Positions 51,032 to 64,000 of a stretch of 64,000 bases of DNA are shown here, one piece after another. The translations under genes and the position numbers were made by a program. The notes beneath the pieces were generated by a model. That model did not search any database, was not told the DNA's origin, and saw only the letters and a list, made by a program, of their open reading frames with translations. The first letter of the stretch is position 1. Each line of letters begins with the position of its first letter. The stretch comes from Physcomitrium patens (Eukaryota; Streptophyta; Bryopsida; Funariales; Funariaceae): positions 3,192,576 through 3,256,575 of the forward strand of contig NC_037253.1 of the NCBI RefSeq assembly GCF_000002425.4. The letters are read 5' to 3'.

Positions 51032-52692
51032 TAAGCTTGAGAGGTGTCTTATCGTAACCACTTGTAGTTTAACACCTTCAAACAATTCAGTTTTCACTAC
51101 TTTTACATTTCTCGAATTTCAGATTCAAACAACTCTTCATTTAGTCCACTCATCAGAACTTCACATTTCCTTCATTATGTCCTTCATTCCACTTTTCAAC
51201 CAGTGTTAATTTAATAAATTAAGGACGTCTGATAGCAAGCATGGCCACATTTGAAAGCACTTTAGGATCTTGATGGTCAAGGTAAAACTTTAGATGACAG
51301 TCCTATACTCAACCTCATGTTGCAAAACATAGCTAAAATCAAATTTACGTCGTAGCTGAACCATTTATAAAGAACGTGATGCTCTGTTGTTCCCTGTTTC
51401 TACATATCCTTTTTTCAATTCTCGTCGGGAACAGACCAAAATCTAGTGTTTAATTTGTCTTTTTGTTTTGGCGTGCTTGGTTTATCATCAATTGGTGTAA
51501 GGATTACGATCGAATTTCTAGCTTGAAAGCTAAAACTGAGATATTTATCCAGCATTCGATCTAGATGTTAATTGTTGCATGACTCCAAGTACACGGAAAC
51601 CTTGTCAAAAAGACGAGTTGAACGAGAGTTAATCTAAGGAGGAAAGATTACAGCATCGTGTGCTTGCTGTAATCTGGGAACGAAACGACGGCGCAACAGT
51701 CTCTTCCAAATTCGCTAACGCTTTATCCACATCCTGTGATTTATTGTTCCATCTGTGCCAGACACAACCCGCGATGTTCTTCAACAGGGTAAGGTCTCAC
51801 TGGTGCTGCCGCTTCGTTGAGCGACACGTTCGATTGCGAATCCTTGAGTTGCAACTCTGATTTGGAAATGTGTAACAGAAGCTTCCACTACCTCTACTGA
51901 ATACATTGGTTTGTAAGCTATGCTACTCCACACCTCTTCACGCCATCACCTGAACCGCAACACATCTCATTGGATCCAAACGCATGCTGAGTTACCGCCA
52001 GACTATGACTTCCATGTGCAGCTGATAACCACGAGTCTTTACAACCGTGCTTGAATCCTGAAGAGGCCGGTGGAATTGTATAATAGTTGAAGATCAAGAT
52101 ATAACTAACTATATGGCCAATATGCATCCTCCTCCGCCTAATGCAAAGAGACGGCAATCGTAGCTATGGCAATGCGGATTCTGCAGACGCTTCCCATCCA
52201 TGAACATTGGACCATGCACTCGAGCCTGTAAACTCCGTAGAGGAGTAAAAACTCACTGATCTCCAAGCTTCATAATAAGCGCGCAAATCCTTGTCTACGC
52301 GAATCACAGGTTGCCCTAGAATGTCACACAAGCACAAATGTCTGTAGATGATGTGGGCTTGTTTCGTTTCTCCGAGAGCCTACACCTGCAACACTCCTGG
52401 ACCGCAGCTGCTATCCCCAGTTCCCAGCTGTGGATGAGGTATCAGTGGTGCCGGATCCTTGGCTTCATACGTCATGGCGGATGAACTGTTGATGTGCAAA
52501 GTGGAAGGTGGGGTGATGAGATGGCTTCCTCAGAATCCTCCCGCGTGTTGCTGCGTCCCTGTGCATTCAGGGGCAGTTGGTGGGATTTGTTGATGAAGGC
52601 CTATGTAGGGTGTTCCCAATTCTGTATGTGTTGAACAAGTGTTCAAACTTTTGCATACTGTGAGTGGGTGTTTAGTGAGTTGAGGAGGCTTC
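51032..52692. other. Intergenic DNA between GUF1 and the aldo/keto reductase
   Basis: Holds the GUF1 3' untranslated region on the left and the promoter and leader of the reductase on the right. Both genes are on the plus strand. A 79-codon minus-strand frame at 51,918-52,157 has no recognisable similarity. No RNA gene seen. Confidence 0.5.
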
Positions 52693-55204
52693 ATGGCATT
52701 GGTGGTGCAGCCTACTGCTTTTTGCAGACCATACGTGAGAGCGGATTTGCCCTCCTCATTGCCTCGCTTGTCTCCTTTTCCTTTCCTTCGCTCCCTTGGT
52801 ATTGGCAATAAATTCGACAGTGTAAGTTATCTGCTCTCCTTGGCTTGAATTTGAGGATTTTGCTGTTGTTCAGCAGTCGTGTCTATAGATTGCTCAACTT
52901 TCAGTTCTTTTAAAGCATCGAAATAATAGTCAGCGTAGAGTTGTAGAGCTCAGGACAGACCAGTGAAGCAATCGCGCACCTGTAGACGTAGAAGATTCCA
53001 GACTGTATACTTACATGATCCTTGCGACTTGCTGACTTCAAGAGTGACAATTCATTTGTGGTTTGGATTGTTTACTTGCACCCGTTAATTGAAACTCCTT
53101 CCTGCAGTTGGGTTTCAAAACTTTTAATCTATTAATTTGGATTTTCCAGGTGACAGTGGGACCTCTGACAGTTTCGCCGATGGGGTTAGGAACCTGGGCT
53201 TGGGGAAACCAGCTTCTATGGGGCTACGAAGAAGAGATGGACGCGGAGCTGCAGGAGGTTTTTAACTTGGCTGTCAGCAAGGGAGTTAATCTTTTCGACA
53301 CTGCTGATTCTTATGGAACGGGAAAACTCAACGGCCGAAGCGAATTGCTTCTTGGAAAATTTATCCGCGAGTATCCAGGTTAGTCTAGAACTGTTGAAAT
53401 CTAGAGCGGAGTATGGTATTGAATTCCGAACACTGGAGAAGGAAATTTAGATGTGCATTTAGTGGTACTCATGCGAGTGGATTAGTTTGAATGTTTCAAG
53501 TCAATCTGAAGGGTTCCATCGTTCCCGAATTTCCCTTTACAAACGATGGCTAGGAATTTGTGGCAGGGAAGGATGCGAAGAATGTGAACATAGCGACAAA
53601 GTTTGCAGCGTTTCCATGGCGTTTGACGCCTTCGCAGATTGTGAGCGCTTGCAAGTACGTTGAACCTATTTTGATTTATGTCTCTTGGACATTGGCGAGT
53701 TACTGTAGGCAGACTAGAAATTTCAGCTGGAAAAATGCATCGTGGCATAAAAAATGCTTGCACGACCCTTTGGTCGTAAAATCTGAGTGAATAAAAGGAC
53801 CCGTGAGATCGAAGATATTTCGAAGAGTAAGATTTGTAATAGAGGACAAACGAAACAAGTCAACTTCGTCAGTAGTTTGATGCCTTCTTACCCCTCTGTA
53901 ATTGATCGATTAAAAATAATGACTAAACGTAGCGCTAGGTTCATACATTCCTCTAGCAGAAACTTCATTGATACAACTTGTAAAGTGTTTCTTTACAGAG
54001 GTTCTTTGAAAAGATTGGAGATGGAGCAGCTTGCCCTTGGACAGTTACACTGGAGTGCAGCCAATTATGCACCTTTTCAAGAGCAGGCCTTATGGGATGG
54101 ACTGGTAGCCATTTATGAGCAGGTTAGACACTTGCGGCTTTAATCATATGTCGCCGTTACTTTCCTGGTTGAAATTCCTTCTTATTCTCAAAGAGCAGGA
54201 ACGTGTATGCAGTAGGACTAAATATGATCACTTATCATCGCGAGATCAGAACTCCCTCTATCATTTGTTCTATGCTCAGTGAATCGCTGACCACTTTCAT
54301 TTGCTTGACATAAACAGGGATTAGTGAAGGCAGTTGGAGTCAGCAATTATGGTCCCAAGCAACTACGACGAGTCCACAAATATCTGGATCGCAAAGGAGT
54401 GCCCCTCAGCTCTGTCCAGGTGATATTTTAATCGTGCAATATCATTCCCTTTCGCATAACGAATTATTCATTCTACCAAGGAGCCGTGATAACTCGTGCG
54501 CAGCTTTCACTGATTCGTTCAAGTTGCTGAATTGCATTGTAGGTTCAATTTTCTTTGTTGAGCAAGGGTGCTGATCAGATGGAGTTGAAGACGGTATGCG
54601 ACGAATTAGGCATTCAATTAATTGCATATAGTCCTCTTGGGCTGGGTATGCTGACTGGGAAATACTCGCCTACAAATGTGCCTTCTGGTCCTCGGTATGC
54701 TTTTCATGTGTTGGAAAATAACTGGATTATCTCACAATTTTTTTGACTAATTCGATTTCCTGGATTTCTGCAGATAAATTGTTGTTCTCATATCTTCTGA
54801 ACTTGCTAAAACAGAAAAGTGTAACCCAATATATACACACGCACAAGCACATATCAAATTTTTAAGTTCTGTTTGTTTGGAAGATTAAGCACATACTGCT
54901 GTTGTATTCTGCGCAGGGGTTTATTATTTAAGCAGATACTCCCTGGACTAGGCCCATTACTCGACACAATGAACCAGATTGCAAAAAAGAGAAACAAGAC
55001 TGTCTCTCAGGTACCACTTCAAATCTCCGACTCTCTGGGATACATTCGAGATGTGCATCTAAAGTGTTCATCTTATTTATTGACTTTCATTATTTCTTGT
55101 TTTTCAATCCTGACTTCTCTCCACTCTTTTCCTAAGTGAAAATACAATCACATCGTAGCTATTTCTACCAAAATATTCCATCGTCATCGGCTGGCTAAGT
55201 CCAC

Positions 55205-55238
<34 letters not shown>

Positions 55239-55477
55239 GACTTAATTATATATTTGATTATGTTTTAATTTCGACACAATGGCCCCTGCAGGTTGCTATC
55301 AATTGGTGTATATGCAAGGGAGCGATTCCTATTCCTGGTGTGAAGAGCTTGAAACAGGCAGAGGAGAATCTCGGTGCCCTTGGTTGGCGCCTCAAACCAG
55401 AAGAAGTGGCGAGTTTAGAATTGGCTGCTGATCAAGCTCCACGAGGCATGATTCAAAATATTTTCCAAACATCATGA
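52693..55477 (+). CDS. Plastid aldo/keto reductase (At1g06690-like)
   Basis: NAD(P)H-dependent aldo/keto reductase of the plant plastid group typified by Arabidopsis At1g06690; the substrate is not known. Eight coding exons: 52,693-52,821; 53,150-53,378; 53,567-53,654; 53,999-54,122; 54,318-54,419; 54,543-54,694; 54,917-55,010; 55,292-55,477. The sum is 1,104 bases, 367 aa. Exon 1 is a transit-peptide-like segment (Ser/Pro/Arg/Leu-rich, few acidic residues). The catalytic tetrad is present: Asp93 and Tyr98 in FDTADSYG, Lys131 in IATKFAA, His166 in GQLHWSA. The cofactor-binding end has GAIPIPGVKS. An in-frame TGA 12 bases before the ATG supports the start. All splice phases agree. Plastid location is inferred from the N-terminus and the family. 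Confidence 0.94.
55206..55236 (+). repeat. (CT)n microsatellite in the last reductase intron
   Basis: Fifteen CT units in intron 7, about 55 bp before the acceptor of exon 8. Pyrimidine-rich, as expected near a 3' splice site, but unusually regular. Confidence 0.9.
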
Positions 55478-58116
55478 TTCTCAGAGCTAATCGTCTGTAA
55501 GTTCACTTTCTAGATACAGTTTTGAACTCTTGTGCCATGTTAGTAACTTCTTTCTTCATTTTTAATTTTTAATTTTATTTATTTATTTATTTTGTTTCAC
55601 TAAGAGGTTCTCGTTGACAACGAGATTTTCAACTTCCCTTTAATGCCGCAAGTTTGTAAATTTGAGCAACTTAGTGCTCCTGAGTAAACGAAGAATTAAG
55701 TAGTTCAACATTATTATTAAATGTTCCAAACAAATATATTCGCTAAAAAGCATTTGAGAATTATATTATTGTAAAAGTATTTTTAGCAATTTTTAACAAA
55801 GCTTCTTAAGTTTTTTCTAAAAACTACCAATGCTTGGATAGTCTATTTTAAAATTTAAAGAAGAGTGCTATTCTACTACACAAGAACAAATTATATTTTC
55901 AATTTTTTTCCATATGGCTCCATAATTGATTTTTTTTAATGTGAAGCCAATTAAATAAGACTAATATCAACTAATCAAAGGTTTTGAAAATAGTAGTTTC
56001 TTGCCTTCGTTTCTAAGTTTAAAGAGTTCCTAAATCACCTTTTTAGTTAGATTGTTTAAATTTCAGCACATATGTTTACTAGATATATCATCTTATCTTG
56101 ATTTCCATAGATTAGACTTAAATAAATTTTTATTTGAAGAATTGTAAAAAGAAATAGCTTATAAATATTTTTCATGTAAATTTATACATAAATGAATACT
56201 TTTTATTTGGGGATTTTTGATTTGATATTTAGATTAATTTTTTTACATGGTTAGAAAATATAAATAAGAACATAAATCTTGAAAATAGGTGAAGAAACAT
56301 TTGTTAGAAGAAATGAAGATTAGTAGAATTTTTTTTTAAAGATTAAAATTTTTAATCTAGGAGGATGATACATAGGAAGTAATTATTTAAAGATTAAATT
56401 TTTTAAATGATGGGAAGAAAAGAAAAGGAAAGAAATCTGAAATATGTAATATAAGTAAGTTTATAACTTTGAATCAATTTTGATGAAAAATTTAACCATA
56501 ATTTTCAAATAATCTTGAATTTTCTAATTGGAAATGCAAACATAAATTAATTAATGTAACATATATAAATATACTACATATTTAAATATAACCTTCTCCT
56601 TAAATGGTTAGTGGATGTGATTCTTACTTTCTTAATTGTAGATCAATTCATTCATACATATGTGCTTCAATATTAATACTACAACTTGTGAACACAAAAT
56701 AAGTGAGTTAATCATGTGAAAAGAGAATAAATTTAATCAGTAAAAAAATTACTTAAAAATATTTTCCTTGTCTTTTACCTTACGAGATACGAAAGGTGAC
56801 CCTTTTCTCAAAAGACTTGATTCAAGGAATTAATCCGTTTAGCACACTAAGCACGTTACTAGGTGAGATTTTATGAAATGGATACGTTGCTATTAGTATA
56901 TTGTAAAAACAATTACTGAATTATTATTATATTATTTTTTGTAGAAAGAAATTTCTTTCAGCTACATGGTGATTTAGCTCCCCGAAATCTTATAATTACT
57001 TCCTATGTGTCATCCCACTAAATTAAATTTAATAAAAATAACACTCGCTTTTCTTGGCCTAACCACACTTCTCAATGTCACTTTCTACACCATGCATACT
57101 AATTCTATAGCTTTCTGGATTATTTAGAGGTCGTCAATAATACGTCAACTATTAGAGGAGTATATAAATATCAACACCATTCGTTCCACATTACTCCAGA
57201 CAGCAAAATATTAAAGTCGAAACATCTGTCTTTCTTACTACGTTATGCAAATTCAACAAAATTAAACGAATAAAGACAACAACCACTATCGCATTAGCCC
57301 AAAGAATTGTGCAAAAAACAATACAAAAGAAAAGAATACAAAAGCCTTAATAAGAAATTCAAGAACTTATTGATTAATAGTTACTAATTACTGATTGTTG
57401 CATTCCAAGAAGGAAAACACGTGCTACCTAGATCCTGGTGAACTATTTAATAGCATTACCCGAGACTCTTGTTTGACGCAAGTCCATTCTTCTTGCTTAC
57501 CGGACTCTAGGAACTCAGACCGTCGCATTATTACACAACGAATAGGCCATGAGTCACAAAGAATTACACCCTAAATTTTCACCTGTCAAGAAATGCACAC
57601 ATGAAGATAGAGGACATTTCGAAAGTATCTTTAGCAATTAGTAGCAGCATTCCAAGTGAGCCACCACTGAAATTAGAAGTGTCCAGGTACAAAAGCTGGA
57701 GTTGACCAATTCAACAACGGGTTGCAGCATCAACTAACTGAAGAAAAAACTGCTGCTTCTTCACAAAAGGCTACCGATGTGAACTCACAATGAACAACCG
57801 ATTTGAATCAAAGAGACAATTAAAACCTCTTTCACAATTCACTTGCACTTGACAAGCGTGGTTCTAGCGATGTCCTACATTATAGACACCAAGAATAAGG
57901 ATAATTTGCCCAAACTCTACATACACAACAATAACATGACAACTTTAATTCCCCAACTACAAGTTTCCAGGCTCTGCGCTATGCTTCGTAATCGTTAGCT
58001 ATGAAAAAAAACCGGTACAAGTGAACGCTCCTGCACAGGTCCCTGCTGTGACCACCTCAGATAGATGAGCACACCTGTAGCACTGCTAGAAGGTACTTAC
58101 TCCACTCGACGATGGC
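55478..58116. other. Intergenic DNA between the reductase and V-ATPase subunit c
   Basis: Convergent ends: the reductase 3' untranslated region on the left and the V-ATPase 3' untranslated region on the right. Strongly AT-rich from about 55,600 to 57,100. No gene, RNA or transposon domain recognised. Confidence 0.5.
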
Positions 58117-59633
58117 CTAGTCAGCTCGGGACTGCCCAGCACGGGAAGACAAGATAATGCCGACGATCAGTCCATACAAGGCAAGCGCCTCAGCGAAAAT
58201 GAGGATCAGGATCATCCCCACGAACAGCTTCGGCTGCTGAGCATTCGCCCTGCAAACGATGCCATCCTCCACGTTAACAACCACATCCACAACACACCAA
58301 ACCCTCCCACAACTCACTCTGCATCCTCAAACCTCATGTCCATCACCGTGAACCCTCTGCGAATCCATTTCAATCCCGATTACATCTCTCTTTCCAACTT
58401 CACTACGTATTCCCATACATCACCACATTGCAAGGGTTCGTCCGCTACCTCACACCAGCATCTCCAACGATACCGATGGCCATGCCTGCCGACAGTCCTG
58501 CCAACCCGCAAGACAATCCCGATGAAAGATGCGCGTAGCCGTCAAACACGTAGTAAGGCTTCGACTTCGGGTTGATGCCCGTGCTGATGATCACGGCAAT
58601 AATCAGCCCGTAGATACCCAACACTCCAGCCATGACCACTGGTACGATCGACTTCATCACCAGCTCGGGCCGCATCACACCCATGGATGCCACTCCCACT
58701 CCACTCTTGGCTGTTCCATATGCAGCGCCCATGCCTGCGCGCAAAAACCTTCACCATTTTATTCATATCTAGGAATTTCGAGGCCATATCCTAGATGAGG
58801 CACTCGAAAGTGGGGTGCCCAACATCGCTGTTATCAAGGAGGTGATTTACGAAGGAATTCTACGCCTTCAAGTTACACACTCTATCAAAAAGAGTCATAC
58901 GTTTTCAACTTATTCGTCACAAAATGCCTCGCTCATACTGGAAAAGATCATGCATCCAATCAATGACTGACCATCGCACTTACAAATATCACCGAATAAT
59001 CATTCAATTCAAAGGAGAACTTGCGGATTCTAATGGAAATCACGCAGAAAACCCTGATATGACAAATTTCTACAACATAGCCTATTGAAGATGAATCAAT
59101 CGGAAACCACGCTTGCGAAACGGAATCTTTCCAACAGCGGCTGGCACTCGATTCCACCACCCACCCACACCGCTACCTCGCCCAACACTAAAGTAAAGAG
59201 CATCACCCAGACCAAACTTAATTGAACTGTGATCGCACCACAAGTAGCATACGCATGTCACCGACAGATACGCTGACACAGAACAATACCTCACCCGCGC
59301 GGCCATCCAGAGAGCATTCGACCACATCAGACCCTACTGAAAAATCCTATCATCACCACCGACCACAAAAGACTGGAAACAATCCACAAAGCTAAAATCG
59401 ACACGGATTCTAGATACCCTAAATACGGGGGTCGTATATTAGCGGCCCGGTCCAACGATCCATCACCAAACCCCAAAATGAAGCGACACCCAAGAACAAA
59501 CGAACCACTTCTGGGCCAGATCGGTCGAGAGTGAGTGAGAGTCCATACATGAGAAGACGAGAGCAGCTGCAGCTCCAATGAAGCCGAAGAAGGGAGCGAC
59601 CTCATCTCCGTTGAACACAGCAGAGGTCGACAT
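58117..59633 (-). CDS. VHA-c: V-type H+-ATPase 16-kDa proteolipid subunit c
   Basis: Subunit c of the V0 ring of the vacuolar proton pump, which carries protons across endomembranes. Coding exons (minus): 59,633-59,549; 58,734-58,449; 58,249-58,117; total 504 bases, 167 aa, the usual plant length. Four membrane helices; the proton-carrying glutamate is Glu144 in [12 protein letters not shown] (helix 4). The protein is near-identical to other plant subunits, for example [20 protein letters not shown] and [20 protein letters not shown], and ends [10 protein letters not shown]. The start [16 protein letters not shown] is slightly longer than in Arabidopsis. Intron 1 is 814 bp. Intact, with no odd residues at known sites. 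Plants carry several near-identical genes; this could be any of the VHA-c isoforms. Confidence 0.97.
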
Positions 59634-60588
59634 GGCGCCGGCTTCGATACAAGGACGCAAATCCAACAAGAGAAAACAAAAATGAAAAGTGGGTATGGCG
59701 GGACGGCAAGCGAGGGAGAAAAATTGGGAGATGGGTCGTGGGGAGGAGCAGATCCACGCAACAATGGGGCTCGAGCGAGCGAGTGTCGAAATGAGAATAG
59801 GGCCGAGGAATTTCCCTTCTTCGATCGAGGCCCACCAATCCAATTGCTGCGAAGGTGCTACCCACGCGCCACCGCCAGCTGTCGGTCTGGTTTCAGTTGC
59901 GGTGCTGTGGATGAAAACTTTCGCCACTGAGCACCACCTTCCACCTTTTTATTTTTTTGGTATTTTTGCTTTTTCACTGTAGAAATGTTCGTGTAGGGGA
60001 GACTAGCACTACTTTAATTCTATCATCAGCTTAATTATTATTTTCTTCGTGCATACATGTTGTGTTTGGTGATTTATCATATATTCTTTGTCCTACTATT
60101 TTGATTTTGATTTTGATTTTTTTTTTCATTTTTTAATCTTATTTTTGTTTTTTTAAATAATAAATCTATGTAAATGATCTTTGATACTTCCACAATGCAA
60201 AACTATCAAAAGACTTAATGTAAGCTTTTGAAGTTGATTTTGTGTAAAATATCACATTGATATCTTAACCACCAAATGTTTTGTTAAATAATTAGTAGAA
60301 ATCCGTGCCATTAAGCATTTCAATCTTTAGCATTGCCATCTATTTATTCTCTTGTTTATCCATGTTTAGCCAATGAGAAGGTATTTTAAAGTTTGTATCT
60401 TATATCTAAGTTATTTTATATAATACATAATTTAAATATATAAAAAAAAATTTATCTATCTAATATTTATTCATAAAATTCTTCAATTTTGAAGTATATT
60501 AAGGATTTTTTTTTAATTAAAAATTATTTTGTTGAATATAAGGCCCCAAGTTTGAAGGATTGATAGTTTAAAAACGTAGTCATTTCTA
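59634..60588. other. V-ATPase 5' flank and AT-rich boundary
   Basis: 59,634-59,930 is GC-rich and is probably the VHA-c leader and core promoter. From about 59,940 composition drops sharply to AT-rich DNA without recognisable genes. This is the right edge of the gene island. Confidence 0.55.
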
Positions 60589-61670
60589 TGATTGATACTA
60601 GGATTAAGTTGAAAGTAGGATTGGGCTAAAAAATCCCTAGAATAGGTTGGATTGATACTTAGAGGTCGACTATTTGTGGGACAAGGTGAAAAACAAACCT
60701 CTAGCCATTAAAATAGCTACGTAGGGCAAAATAGGGAGGCATTCAATAATCAGCAATTGAAGTTTATGAGCTATCCTTAAGCTTATTTCAAAGCTATAAA
60801 GTTTATTTTTATAAGATTTGGAATGACTTTGCAATTATTTTTCAAAGTTAAGGTTTGTATCAGTGACTTGAAATTTATATAATACAGTCAAAACTAGCAC
60901 TCTTGGCTAGTTTGTGCAATTTGTGTTATATTTATACTTCAAAATTTGACAATATTTGGCTGATTAAGTATCCTAAATGTGTGTAAATTTTTGTATTAAT
61001 CTTATGATATAATTGAGAGATATTTGGATTTTGGTATAAGAAGGTATAAAAAGTTGGCAGTTTGGAGTTAGGTAGGATTTCTATGATATCTAAAGATCTA
61101 TTAGTTGGATCAAAGTGAAATTTGGCATTGTATTAGATGACTTCAAGATAAAGCTACATGCCAATTTTGAGTTGAAGTTAATGATTAAAAAAGGAGAATT
61201 TGCAATTGAAACATTTGTATCAACTTTCAAGTTGGTGGCTAAGTTACATTGGTGTGGTTTCTAGAATTTTTCTCACAACTTATAAGTTGGATTGGACTAG
61301 ATTTTTCTAAGAATATAGAAGGCTTATAATGGCATTTTTATGATTTTTTTCTTGCATTGAGTAGATACTCAAATTAGAAGTTACAACTTGCCAAAGCTTA
61401 CTAGTTAGAATTAGGGCTTATAAAGAGAAATCAAAATTGTCTAATTATAAAAGAATTAAGGTAATTGGAATTTTATATATTATTGAGCTTACTATAAAGA
61501 ATATTTTTGAACACTTTATTTTGGCTTTAAGTACTTTTGAATTGAAATTCGAATTGCATTCTTCTTATATGAATGAAATCTATTGGGATTTTTTGAATAT
61601 TTGTAAAATACAACTTCACCTTCAATATGTAGGTGCTTAGTGAATTCTCAAAGAAGACACATGTATTACA
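60589..61670. mobile_element. LTR R1, copy C
   Basis: Starts TGATTGATACTAGG and ends ATGTATTACA, 1.08 kb, aligning with R1-A and R1-B. It lies beside the 3' end of a minus-strand chromovirus, so it may be that element's LTR in the minus reading or an independent solo LTR. The five flanking bases (TTCTA and ATAAT) do not match. Confidence 0.65.
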
Positions 61671-64000
61671 ATAATATTGACTAATATTATATAAATACTA
61701 ATAAATAAGATATTTCAACCTATTTTGGTATCACCTTGAATCTAAGACTTCTTCTATATCAAACTTTTGATTATTATCCACTTCTATAAGAAGAGATTGC
61801 ATTTGTCTTCATCTTGAGATATTCATTGTCTTATATGGCTCAAGAAGAGACATATGGGATGTGGAATGGATCTTCATAAACTCTAATAGATGTAATCAAT
61901 AAGGAATAAGATTGACTAATTCACAAATAAAAAAAAGTTCAATTGTATAATAGTCCAATTTGTCACGAGGACAAGTAGTCTTGTTATTATAAAAAATTAA
62001 TCATACCTTGTCATCAACAATGAATTGTTGTTGTTCCTTGCAATAGGCACCTGTATTATTCTTCTATCATTCTTGAGTTTCTTTGAATTGGGCCTTTATT
62101 ATTGCATGTAGCTTTGACAAATAATTTGTCAAATCTTTTGTCGTAGGATTGTTAACTTTTGAAACATCAAAAGTATTAAGACTTAGATAATAATCATAAT
62201 TGGCAAACAAAGATATTTCTTAAATAGAAGTATGTACTAAATTATTATATAAAAACTTTGCCAATTAAAAAAAAGTTGTCTAATCATCTTGATGACAATT
62301 GAAAATACAATTTAAATACTACTTCAAAACTTGACTTATCCATTTTATTTATCCATTAGTTTGAAGATAAAAAAATAAAGAACACTTTATATCCACCTTT
62401 AAATCTTGAAAAGGATCCTTCAAAATCTTGATACAAATTAAGTTCTTGAATTTGATATAATATCCTTAGGCAATCCATAATAGCAATAGATGTTGTTAAT
62501 AAAAAGCTTAGCCATTTCTTTACTTGCAATAGATTTTGTATATAATACAAAATATACCATCTTGATAAAATAATCTACTATCACAAATATAGAATCATAT
62601 AAAAATGAGACTGAAAGATCTTTGATAAAAACTATAGAAATAGAAGTCCATTATTGTTTTAAAATAAGTAATGATTAAAGAAGTCTATAAAGTCAATGAT
62701 GAGGAGTTTTAGATCTTGAACAAATGTCAAATGATTGTACAAAGTCTTTCACAAACTTCTACATTTGTAACCACTAAAAATATACCTAGATATTAGGTCC
62801 AAAATCTTATTGTATCCAAAATGTCATACCACTAGAAAGTCATGATGTGCTTTTCTTTCTCAAACATATAAGCGTCCTTCAAAATATAGTAGATTATTCT
62901 TGAACTTGAACTTAAACTTTGAAGTATTATAAGACTTTGAAGAAGTATTTTTGATATCATGGAGAAGAAGATCAAAGGACACGTTTAATTAAATTTTCTT
63001 GTCAAAGATTGAATCAACAAATAATGTTGATGTTATTATTCAAAGATAAAAATGCTTTGGCATCAAAAAAAGTTGTTCTTTATTGGTCAAAAGCTGTATC
63101 TCTTTCTTTTATTACAAGACAAAAATATCTATAATATTTAATAAACCTTGTTATTTTTTAAGTTAATAAGTGATCTTAAAATCAAATCTTAATAAGGATA
63201 TACTTTAACGAGCTTGGGAAGAATTCAAAACATATATTAACATGAAATGCTTAAGATTTTTGTGATCTATATATATAATAAGTGGATTAAAAGTGCTTTC
63301 TAAATAATGATGCTATTTTTGAAATAAATACATAATTGCAAGGAAATCTTTGCTATAGATCTCATAATTAATCTCAACTGCTAAAAATTTCTTGAAATGA
63401 AAAGCTATTGAATGGGCTTGTTATATATCTCTATTTTTAATAAAATGGCACTTATAGAAAAGTTTTTTGCATTTGTTTCTATTAAAAATGTCTTAAAAAA
63501 ATCAATGCAATACAAAATTGGTGCAAAAATAAATGATATCTTCAAGTCTTCAAAACATGCTTTAGCTTCTTTGTTTTACTCAAATTTGTCTTTATATATC
63601 AGACATGTAAGAGGAGCCACAATTTTAAAAAAAGTTCTTAATGAAGATCTTATAATAATTAAAAAATCTCAAAAAATATTACATATCTTTGACTATTTTT
63701 GAAAACTTTCAATTTATAATAATTTGAACCTTCTATGGATCTATCATTAGTCCTTCATTTGAAATGATGTATCTTAAGAAATCAACTTGAATAGTATAGA
63801 ATATATACTTTTTTATCTTAACATATAATCTTACATCTCTAAGTTTTTGTAATACATGACAAACATGAAGTTTATATTTTTCTATCTTCTCAGAATATAT
63901 AAGAATGTTGTCTAAATAATAGACAACAAAATCATCAAGATACTTACAAAAAATATCATTCATGAAATATTGAAAAATAAGTAGTATGTTCGTGAGTCCA
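61671..64000 (-). mobile_element. Gypsy chromovirus pol fossil, minus strand, cut by window edge
   Basis: Minus-strand pol running in from the right edge. RT about 63,963-63,700 (MNDIFCKYLDDFVVYYLDNI), RNase H about 63,390-63,150 (DFLAIMYLFQK and YIDHKNLKHF), integrase about 62,900-61,900 (AKLFINNIYCYYGLPKDI), and the start of a chromodomain near 61,760. Same branch as E4. Broken, with many breaks, and truncated by the window. Confidence 0.75.

Overview
The window looks like nuclear DNA of a land plant, most likely a moss; Physcomitrium patens fits but is not proven from sequence alone. The reasons are plant-type proteins split by many short GT-AG introns, a plastid aldo-keto reductase and a mitochondrial GUF1 of plant type, telo-box motifs, and a moderate-GC gene island set between very AT-rich, heavily decayed Ty3/gypsy retrotransposons.

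Layout. Positions 1 to about 28,200 are a retrotransposon graveyard with at least three levels of nesting. A gypsy element with an unusual pol (E2, about 3,300-21,116) carries a nearly solo LTR block (8,283-10,318) and a large insertion, E3 (10,918-19,292). E3 has matching LTRs and an intact 5-bp target duplication (TTATG), and it in turn holds a chromodomain gypsy pol (E4), two LTRs in inverted orientation and another inverted LTR. E2 itself lies beside or within a minus-strand gypsy element (E5), which also carries a 2.19-kb solo LTR with TG...CA ends and an ATGTA duplication. From 28,200 to 32,200 the DNA is AT-rich, apart from a GC-rich block near 29.5 kb and a MITE.

The gene island runs from 32.2 to 59.7 kb and holds five genes whose exon chains I could follow to the base: RPS15A (uS8, minus, 130 aa); a kelch-propeller and coiled-coil protein (minus, 15 coding exons, 1,036 aa); GUF1, the mitochondrial EF4/LepA (plus, 11 exons, 688 aa); a plastid aldo/keto reductase (plus, 8 exons, 367 aa); and V-ATPase proteolipid subunit c (minus, 3 exons, 167 aa). 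Every exon chain sums to a multiple of three with consistent splice phases. From about 60 kb to the right edge the AT-rich repeat landscape returns, with one LTR copy (60,589-61,670) and a minus-strand chromodomain gypsy pol cut by the window edge.

The genes do not form a pathway. They are housekeeping or organelle functions: cytosolic ribosome, mitochondrial translation, plastid redox, endomembrane acidification, and an uncharacterised propeller protein. I found no tRNA or rRNA gene, no CRISPR and no prokaryotic operon. The most unusual items are the multi-layer nesting with readable boundaries, a telomere-like TTAGGATT array inside one LTR, a related MITE pair, and a very G-rich tract directly upstream of the kelch gene.
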